The notes beneath the pieces are model-generated. The model saw nothing but the letters and a program-made list of their open reading frames with translations, was not told the DNA's origin and did no database searches. Positions 58,326-64,000 of a stretch of DNA of 64,000 nucleotides are shown piece by piece. The position numbers and the translations under genes were made by a program. Each line of letters begins with the position of its first letter. The first letter of the stretch is position 1. Source of the DNA: Bacillus renqingensis (GTDB taxonomy: Bacteria; Bacillota; Bacilli; Bacillales; Cytobacillaceae); NCBI RefSeq assembly GCF_016464375.1, contig NZ_JADDIU010000009.1, forward strand, positions 94,419-158,418, in the 5' to 3' direction.

Positions 58326-58934
58326 TTACCCCAGCTTCGCCCGTGATGCGGCTGGCTGGTATCTTCTCATCGGTCCGAAGTCCAGGACCTCCTGCAGATA
58401 AAGATTTCCCTTTGGACTTGTTCTCTTCAACAGTTCCATCAAATATGTAATATCGTCCATTGCCCTATGTGTTTGATAGTTTGTAATATTATGCGCCTCC
58501 AAGAGGGTGATCAGTTTCCCGTTCGGGAAGCCATATTGTTTCCAGGGGATATTCCTCATCGTACAAAACCACTGTAACTCATTAACCTCCGGATACATTT
58601 GATAAAGAAAGCTGCGGTCAAAGGAAGCGTTATGAGCAAATACCGCATCTGCCCGATGAAAATATGTTTTAATCTTTACATCATAAAAACTTTTCCCTCT
58701 AACCGATTCATAAGGGATTCCATGTACTTTAAAAGCCCGCTCATAATTCCTTCGTGCCGTATTCGACAATGGCTCCCGCAAAAAGGAATCCTCCTCGAGC
58801 ACATCGATAACCTCCCCAGTATCCGAACGATAGGTAAATAACTTCAATGCCAGTTCAATCACTTCATCCGTTTTCGGACCTAAACCCGTTGTCTCGACGT
58901 CCAGCACCAACCCTATTTTTTCCTCTATCCGCAA
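58326..58934 (-). CDS. 3'-5' exonuclease, DnaQ-like
   Basis: 202 residues. ExoI LVLDVETTGL (~8-17), ExoII AVFAHNASFDRSFL and ExoIII HRAMDDITYL make a complete DEDDh site. Unlike the exonuclease at 709-1443 it stands alone. Two TTG starts are possible (58940, 58934); AGGA is 9 bases before 58934. Cytoplasmic nucleic-acid processing; substrate unknown. Confidence 0.87.
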   Translation of the reverse strand: MRIEEKIGLVLDVETTGLGPKTDEVIELALKLFTYRSDTGEVIDVLEEDSFLREPLSNTARRNYERAFKVHGIPYESVRGKSFYDVKIKTYFHRADAVFAHNASFDRSFLYQMYPEVNELQWFCTMRNIPWKQYGFPNGKLITLLEAHNITNYQTHRAMDDITYLMELLKRTSPKGNLYLQEVLDFGPMRRYQPAASRAKLG

Positions 58935-59189
58935 AACCAATCATCCTTTTATAATAAAATTTCTTCCATTATAACAAATCCTCTATCATCATCCTATCAA
59001 CAACTCTTTCATTAATACATGATTTTTATTTACTGAAGGATGATTGCACTATCAGCATGTAACAAATTGTTCAAATCATTTTTACAAAACTGTGAATTAG
59101 TGAATAAATCTCACCCATTTACAATTAAAATTGATATATTAACAGTGTAATAATTATATAAATCTTAAATAATTAAGGGGTGTTTTAAA

Positions 59190-59699
59190 ATGTTTACAAG
59201 TTGGTTAAGAGGAAACAAAGTGGCCGCAGGAATTTTAACAGTTTTACGTTTATACCTTGGATATACCTTTTTCACTGCAGGGTTTCATAAACTTACCGGA
59301 GGGTTCGATGCTTCTGGATTTTTAAAAGGGGCCATTGCTCATCCAGTTACAGGTCCAACAGGCGGTATGGAATATGGCTGGTACGTCTCATTCCTAAAAA
59401 GCTTTGCCTTACCAAACGTAGATATCTTTAATTTTGTCGTGCCAGTAGGTGAAGTATTAATCGGATTAGGCTTAATTCTAGGCTGCTTAACAACAGCTGC
59501 TGTGTTCTTTGCTTTAGTCATGAACTTCTCATTCTTCCTTGCAGGTACCGTATCTAGCAATCCGACCGATATCTTATTAGGATTCATTATCTTAACAGCA
59601 GGATACAATGCCGGTCACTTTGGCCTTGACCGTTGGGTCATCCCATTCATCCGCCGCACCGTTTTTAAAGGAAATCAACCCGTAAAACAAAATGCTTAA
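59190..59699 (+). CDS. DoxX-family membrane protein
   Basis: 169 residues with four membrane segments. VLRLYLGYTFFTAGFHKLTG and NPTDILLGFIILTAGYNAGH-FGLDRW are typical of DoxX proteins of Firmicutes (YwnI/CatD-like), some of which are linked to redox and thiol metabolism. Single gene with AGGGGTG before the ATG. Confidence 0.85.
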   Translation: MFTSWLRGNKVAAGILTVLRLYLGYTFFTAGFHKLTGGFDASGFLKGAIAHPVTGPTGGMEYGWYVSFLKSFALPNVDIFNFVVPVGEVLIGLGLILGCLTTAAVFFALVMNFSFFLAGTVSSNPTDILLGFIILTAGYNAGHFGLDRWVIPFIRRTVFKGNQPVKQNA

Positions 59700-59706
59700 C
59701 CTTAGG

Positions 59707-59750
59707 AAAAGCTCCTTGCCCTCTTAATAGAGTGAGAAGCTTTTTTTTTT
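59707..59750 (+). terminator. Terminator after the DoxX gene
   Basis: AAAAGCTCCTTGCCCTCT pairs with AGAGTGAGAAGCTTTT, then a run of T. Confidence 0.75.
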
Positions 59751-59769
59751 GCCATCATTTAAAGAATGA

Positions 59770-59797
59770 TTGAATTTTTTACTCTATCCTGTATAAT
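59770..59797 (+). promoter_or_regulatory. potABCD promoter
   Basis: TTGAAT (59770-59775), 16-base spacer, TATAAT (59792-59797), ~47 bases before potA. Confidence 0.65.
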
Positions 59798-59843
59798 TGT
59801 TCCGAAAACATTTAAGAAATACTGTTCACAGGGGAGGTAACAA

Positions 59844-60953
59844 ATGGCAAACGCTAACATTATTCAATTTAAGCATGTAACGAAACAATATGATAACGAT
59901 TCGCCTGTTCTTGATGATGTGAGCTTCGAGATTGAGCGCGGCAAATTCTATACACTCCTTGGTCCGTCTGGTTGCGGCAAGACAACGATTTTGCGAATAA
60001 TCGCAGGTTTTACGGAGCCAACAAGCGGGGAGGTTTTTTTTAATGGAAAAAAAATCAACCAAGTACCAGCCAATAAGCGCCAAGTTAATACCGTTTTTCA
60101 GGATTACGCCCTCTTCCCTCATTTAAATGTATTTGAGAATGTAGCGTTCGGGCTGCGCATCAAAAAATTAAAGAATGCTGAAATTCAGACGAAGGTGAAA
60201 GAAGCCCTAAGTTTTGTCAATCTTTCCGGCTATGAAAAGCGGGAAATCAGTGAAATGTCCGGCGGTCAACGTCAGCGTGTTGCCATTGCTCGGGCGATTG
60301 TTAACGAACCCGAAGTCATTCTCTTGGATGAACCATTATCCGCTCTTGACTTAAAACTTCGGACAGAAATGCAATATGAATTACGCGAGCTTCAGCGCCG
60401 TCTTGGAATTACCTTTATCTTTGTTACCCATGACCAAGAAGAAGCACTGGCAATGTCTGATGAAATTTTTGTTATCAATAAAGGCACCATTCAGCAAAGC
60501 GGAACGCCGATAGATATTTATGATGAACCGATTAACCGCTTCGTCGCTGATTTTATCGGCGAGTCGAATATCGTAAAAGGAAAAATGATCAAGGATTATC
60601 TTGTGGAGTTCGTCGGCAGGCAGTTCGAATGTGTCGACATGGGCTTTAACGAAAATGAACCTGTTGAAATTGTCATCCGTCCGGAGGATTTAGAAATCAC
60701 TTCATTAGAACGCGGCAAACTACAGGTAAAAGTGGATTCCCAGCTGTTCCGCGGCGTTCATTATGAAATTTGCGGCTACGATATAGATGGAAATGAGTGG
60801 CTGGTTCATTCAACGAAAAAGGCAAAGGTCGGCACGGAGATCGGGCTTTATTTTGACCCGGAAGCCATTCACGTGATGCGCCTTGGAGAGACTGAGGAAG
60901 AATTTGACCGACGCTTAGAAACCTATGCGGATGTGGACCGCCATGGAAAATAA
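59844..60953 (+). CDS. potA: Spermidine/putrescine ABC transporter ATPase
   Basis: 369 residues. Walker [10 protein letters not shown] (~39-47), Q-loop FQDYALFPH, signature [13 protein letters not shown] (~138-150), Walker [14 protein letters not shown]-loop [10 protein letters not shown], then a C-terminal TOBE domain ~280-350. Energises polyamine uptake on the cytoplasmic face. GGGAGG ~9 bases before the ATG. First gene of potABCD. Confidence 0.95.
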   Translation: MANANIIQFKHVTKQYDNDSPVLDDVSFEIERGKFYTLLGPSGCGKTTILRIIAGFTEPTSGEVFFNGKKINQVPANKRQVNTVFQDYALFPHLNVFENVAFGLRIKKLKNAEIQTKVKEALSFVNLSGYEKREISEMSGGQRQRVAIARAIVNEPEVILLDEPLSALDLKLRTEMQYELRELQRRLGITFIFVTHDQEEALAMSDEIFVINKGTIQQSGTPIDIYDEPINRFVADFIGESNIVKGKMIKDYLVEFVGRQFECVDMGFNENEPVEIVIRPEDLEITSLERGKLQVKVDSQLFRGVHYEICGYDIDGNEWLVHSTKKAKVGTEIGLYFDPEAIHVMRLGETEEEFDRRLETYADVDRHGK

Positions 60954-61746
60954 ACTGACCCGGAATTTATATAAAGTCCCGTATTTGCTGTGGATTTTGC
61001 TGTTTGTTATCATCCCAATTGCCCTTGTCCTCTATTATTCATTTTTTGACATTGAGGGTCATTTTTCATTGGGCAATTATCAGAAGTTTTTCACACCGGT
61101 GTATTTGCAAATGACACTTAGCTCCTTTTGGTACGCATTTTTAATCACAGCTATTTCCTTAATTATCGCCTATCCAACTGCTTTGTTATTGACAAAAACA
61201 AAGCATAAGCAGCTATGGCTGTTGCTGATTATTGTCCCGTCCTGGATCAACCTGCTGTTAAAGGCCTATGCCTTCCTTGGCATTTTTGGAACGTACGGGA
61301 TTTCCAACAGCTTTTTAAAAGTGATCGGGATTGGTCAACAGCAAATTTTATTTACCGATTTCAGCTTCGTGTTTGTTTCAGTGTATATCTTTATACCGTT
61401 TATGATTTTGCCGATTTTCAACTCATTAAATGAATTGAATCCAACCTTGGTTGATGCCGCCAAAGACTTGGGCGCGTCAAAGTGGACCACTTTCCGCCGG
61501 GTTATTTTCCCATTGACGATTGACGGAGTCAAGTCCGGCTGTCAGGTGACGTTTATTCCGGCACTTTCTTTGTTCATGCTCACAAGATTAATTGCCGGTA
61601 ACCGCGTCATTACTCTTGGCACAGCAATCGAGCAGCATTTTCTTGTGACCCAGGACTGGGGCATGGGATCAACGATTGCCGTGTTTCTAATCATTATTAT
61701 GGTGTTGATCATGCTCCTGACGAACACCAGGAAGCGAGGTGTCTAA
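60943..61746 (+). CDS. potB: Spermidine/putrescine ABC permease PotB
   Basis: 267 residues with six membrane segments and EAA loop [20 protein letters not shown]. The ATG at 60943 overlaps the potA end by 11 bases; an ATG at 60931 and the start at 60925 are alternatives without better ribosome binding sites. Pairs with PotC. Confidence 0.92.
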   Translation: MENKLTRNLYKVPYLLWILLFVIIPIALVLYYSFFDIEGHFSLGNYQKFFTPVYLQMTLSSFWYAFLITAISLIIAYPTALLLTKTKHKQLWLLLIIVPSWINLLLKAYAFLGIFGTYGISNSFLKVIGIGQQQILFTDFSFVFVSVYIFIPFMILPIFNSLNELNPTLVDAAKDLGASKWTTFRRVIFPLTIDGVKSGCQVTFIPALSLFMLTRLIAGNRVITLGTAIEQHFLVTQDWGMGSTIAVFLIIIMVLIMLLTNTRKRGV

Positions 61747-61747
61747 C

Positions 61748-62554
61748 ATGGATAAAAAAATAACTCCCTTATCAAAGCTGTTTTTGGTCATCATCTTTTT
61801 TATCCTATATGCACCCATTTTCTTTCTGATCTTCTACTCCTTCAACAGCGGGGAGACGATGTATGACTTTGAAGGCTTTTCCTTGGAGTGGTACCGGCAA
61901 TTGTTTCATGACACAAGACTATTCATTATTGTCCTAAATACGATAGTGGTTGCCTTGCTTTCGTCTCTTTTTTCAACGATTATTGGCATTTTGGGCGCAC
62001 TAGCGATCCATATGGCCAAAAGACGGCAAACCAAAAATGCGTTATTGTCGTTTAACAACGTGCTGATTGTCAGCCCAGATGTCATTATCGGAGCATCGTT
62101 TCTGATTTTGTTTACGATGGCAGGAGTTAAGCTCGGATTCTATTCTGTCCTTTTGTCCCATATCGCTTTCAGCATTCCGATTGTCGTGCTGATGGTACTG
62201 CCGAAGTTAACAGAAATGAGCCCGTCACTAATTGATGCCGCAAGAGACCTTGGGGCAAGCAGCTGGGATGTGATGTCAAAGGTGATCATTCCTTATATCT
62301 CACCAGGGATATTTGCCGGTTTTTTTATGGCGTTAACCTATTCGTTGGATGACTTTGCCGTAACGTTTTTTGTAACCGGAAATGGTTTTTCAACGCTTTC
62401 CGTTGAAATCTATTCGTTAGCGCGCCGGGGAATTTCCTTGAATATTAACGCCTTATCCGCAATATTGTTCCTATTTACGTTTGCTTTAGTGGTCATTTAT
62501 TACTTTATTACCCAGCGCAATAAGCCAAACGACATGGGGGTACGGAAACGATGA
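61748..62554 (+). CDS. potC: Spermidine/putrescine ABC permease PotC
   Basis: 268 residues with six membrane segments; EAA loop PSLIDAARDLGASSWDVMSK. ATG 61748 is one base after the potB stop with GAGGTG 6 bases upstream; a GTG at 61739 is less likely. The stop overlaps the potD start (ATGA). Confidence 0.93.
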   Translation: MDKKITPLSKLFLVIIFFILYAPIFFLIFYSFNSGETMYDFEGFSLEWYRQLFHDTRLFIIVLNTIVVALLSSLFSTIIGILGALAIHMAKRRQTKNALLSFNNVLIVSPDVIIGASFLILFTMAGVKLGFYSVLLSHIAFSIPIVVLMVLPKLTEMSPSLIDAARDLGASSWDVMSKVIIPYISPGIFAGFFMALTYSLDDFAVTFFVTGNGFSTLSVEIYSLARRGISLNINALSAILFLFTFALVVIYYFITQRNKPNDMGVRKR

Positions 62555-63624
62555 ACCACTTAATCCGATTTTTCCTGGTTATTGCACTTGCCTCTGCGAT
62601 TATTTTATATGGAATCTCCAGCTTGAATAGCTCACAGGGCTATTCCGGCGGCAATACGCTGACGGTCTACAACTGGGGCGACTACATTGATGAGGATTTA
62701 ATCAAGCAGTTTGAAAAGAAAACGGGCATCAAGGTCATCTATGAGACATTTGATTCCAACGAGGCGATGATGACCAAAATTGAACAGGGTGGAACGAATT
62801 ACGATGTGGCCATACCTTCTGAATATACGATTGATAAAATGAAGCAGGATAATTTATTAATTCCGCTGGATCACTCGAAACTGCCAAATTTAAAAAATAT
62901 TGATCAACGCTTTATGGATCTCCCGTTTGATCCTGAAAATAAATATTCCGTCCCGTATTTCTGGGGAACTGTCGGCATTGTTTATAATCCAAAAATGCTC
63001 AATGGCAAAAAAATCACCAGCTGGAATGATCTATGGAACCCTGATTTAAAAAATCAAATTCTGTTAATTGACGGTGCCCGTGAAGTCATGGGAATGGGGC
63101 TGAACAGCTTAGGCTACTCACTGAATGATACGAATAAGAAACATTTGCTTGAGGCAAAGGCGAAGCTTGACGGACTCACTCCGAATGTAAAGGCCATTGT
63201 CGGTGATGAAATTAAGATGCTGATGGCAAATGAGGAAGCGTCCATCGGTCTTGTTTGGTCAGGTGATGCTTCTGAAATCATGTCGGAGAATGAAGATTTA
63301 GACTATGTCGTACCTAAAGAGGGCTCGAATCTTTGGTTTGATAATATGGTTATTCCAAAGACGGCGAAAAATATCGATGCCGCCCATAAGTTCATTAACT
63401 TTATGCTTGACCCAAAGGTTGCCGCCAAAAATACAGAATACGTCGGCTACTCTACACCCAATAAGCAGGCCCTTAAACACTTGCCAAAAGAAGTCGTAGA
63501 GGATGAGCGCTTCTATCCGTCCCCAGAGCTGACGAAAAAGCTTGAAGTCTATAAAAACCTTGGCAAAAAGAATTTAGCTTACTACAATGAGCTATTTTTA
63601 CAATTCAAGATGCATAAAAAATAA
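62551..63624 (+). CDS. potD: Spermidine/putrescine-binding protein
   Basis: 357 residues. LTVYNWGDYIDEDLIKQFEK, YDVAIPSEYTIDKM and GLVWSGDASEIMSENEDLDY are PotD/PotF features. The N-terminal hydrophobic segment (FFLVIALASAIILYGISSLN) has no lipobox cysteine, so it is probably anchored by an uncleaved helix, not as a lipoprotein. Last gene of potABCD; a 12-bp hairpin follows. Confidence 0.93.
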   Translation: MNHLIRFFLVIALASAIILYGISSLNSSQGYSGGNTLTVYNWGDYIDEDLIKQFEKKTGIKVIYETFDSNEAMMTKIEQGGTNYDVAIPSEYTIDKMKQDNLLIPLDHSKLPNLKNIDQRFMDLPFDPENKYSVPYFWGTVGIVYNPKMLNGKKITSWNDLWNPDLKNQILLIDGAREVMGMGLNSLGYSLNDTNKKHLLEAKAKLDGLTPNVKAIVGDEIKMLMANEEASIGLVWSGDASEIMSENEDLDYVVPKEGSNLWFDNMVIPKTAKNIDAAHKFINFMLDPKVAAKNTEYVGYSTPNKQALKHLPKEVVEDERFYPSPELTKKLEVYKNLGKKNLAYYNELFLQFKMHKK

Positions 63625-63632
63625 AATACAGA

Positions 63633-63669
63633 GGAGGTTCTTCTGCTTTTTTGAAGTAGAAGAACCTCC
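63633..63669 (+). terminator. Hairpin after potD
   Basis: GGAGGTTCTTCT (63633-63644) and AGAAGAACCTCC (63658-63669), 12 perfect pairs, but no U tract follows; a terminator only in a loose sense. Confidence 0.5.
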
Positions 63670-64000
63670 CCTGTCCCCTCTAATAACTGTTTTCTTCTTC
63701 TAAACGGTAAATATAAGAAAAAAAACAATGACCCTGCAACTGCAGCTCTAATCATTTCCCTCCCTCCAATATTTTACGTAAATCTATTTATGACAAGCAG
63801 TATTTTTGACAATTTTATGAACATTGATAATACAATTATATGCTATTTCGGTTAAAACACACAAAAAAATCACCTACTACATCTGTAATCTAGTTGGGTG
63901 AGGACTCTGCACATCTCCATTTATTTCACAATAACACGATGAACAACCAACTCCAAACTATTTCATAACCTGCATTCCCGATATGTATAACGAGGAAAAA
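63670..64000. other. End of window, no supported gene
   Basis: AT-rich. A minus-strand 57-codon frame starts at ATG 63755 behind an excellent GGAGGGAGGGAA but runs antisense into potD; unrecognised and left uncalled. Nothing else supported. Confidence 0.3.

Overview
The window looks like a chromosomal segment of an endospore-forming Bacillaceae (Firmicutes); Neobacillus, Mesobacillus or a close relative is my inference. Support: low G+C, strong AGGAGG-type ribosome binding sites with many TTG/GTG starts, a YyaC sporulation gene, YitT, DUF1836 and CBO0543-like genes, a leucine T-box in front of an ilv-leu operon, a preQ1 riboswitch before queT, and two families of short intergenic repeats (AAGAAAAGCGC...CTGGAGCTRGACA and GGTGTCAGGCACC) of the kind scattered through Bacillus-group genomes. 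No rRNA, tRNA, insertion sequence, prophage or CRISPR array was seen.

Layout. 1-1443: end of a DUF294 nucleotidyltransferase-like gene and a DnaQ-type exonuclease. 1640-12474: branched-chain amino acid biosynthesis, ilvD (own promoter with a CodY-like box) followed by a Leu-specific T-box and ilvB-ilvH-ilvC-leuA-leuB-leuC-leuD, closed by an intrinsic terminator. 12812-15089: a STAS-less SulP permease and a TerC-family membrane protein. 15133-28811: an accessory catabolic-looking locus. 28855-44328: housekeeping and orphan genes (yyaC, small membrane proteins, a beta-helix protein, hemolysin III, YitT, DUF488, M19 dipeptidase, a frameshifted lipoprotein, an ArsR/SRPBCC pair, an NCS2 permease, a MATE pump). 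44419-54600: maltose/maltodextrin uptake and breakdown, two divergent units (malE-F-G-R-L and nplT-malL2). 54870-59699: a DUF4309-GH3 fusion, queT, DinB, an exonuclease and DoxX. 59844-63624: potABCD polyamine uptake.

The most interesting part is the 15.1-28.8 kb locus. Two near-identical FCD-type GntR regulators flank or sit among a CADD-type heme-oxygenase-like diiron oxidase with all six expected metal ligands, two plant-type [2Fe-2S] ferredoxins, a creatininase-family amidohydrolase, an aldehyde dehydrogenase, a GlcG/HbpS-like protein, two half-size chromate-type transporters, two large permeases, an aspartate-dehydrogenase-like enzyme, an unknown 111-residue protein, a CxxH/CxxC mini-protein and a decayed ridA gene. 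Eleven copies of a palindrome based on TTTGGTATACCAAA lie in front of nearly every transcription unit here and I noticed none elsewhere in the window, so the locus reads as one regulon. One copy abuts the promoter of an unannotated 28-codon gene for a strongly cationic peptide with its own promoter, ribosome binding site and terminator. Together these suggest an inducible oxidative pathway for an unidentified nitrogen-containing substrate; the substrate and the peptide's role cannot be read from sequence alone.
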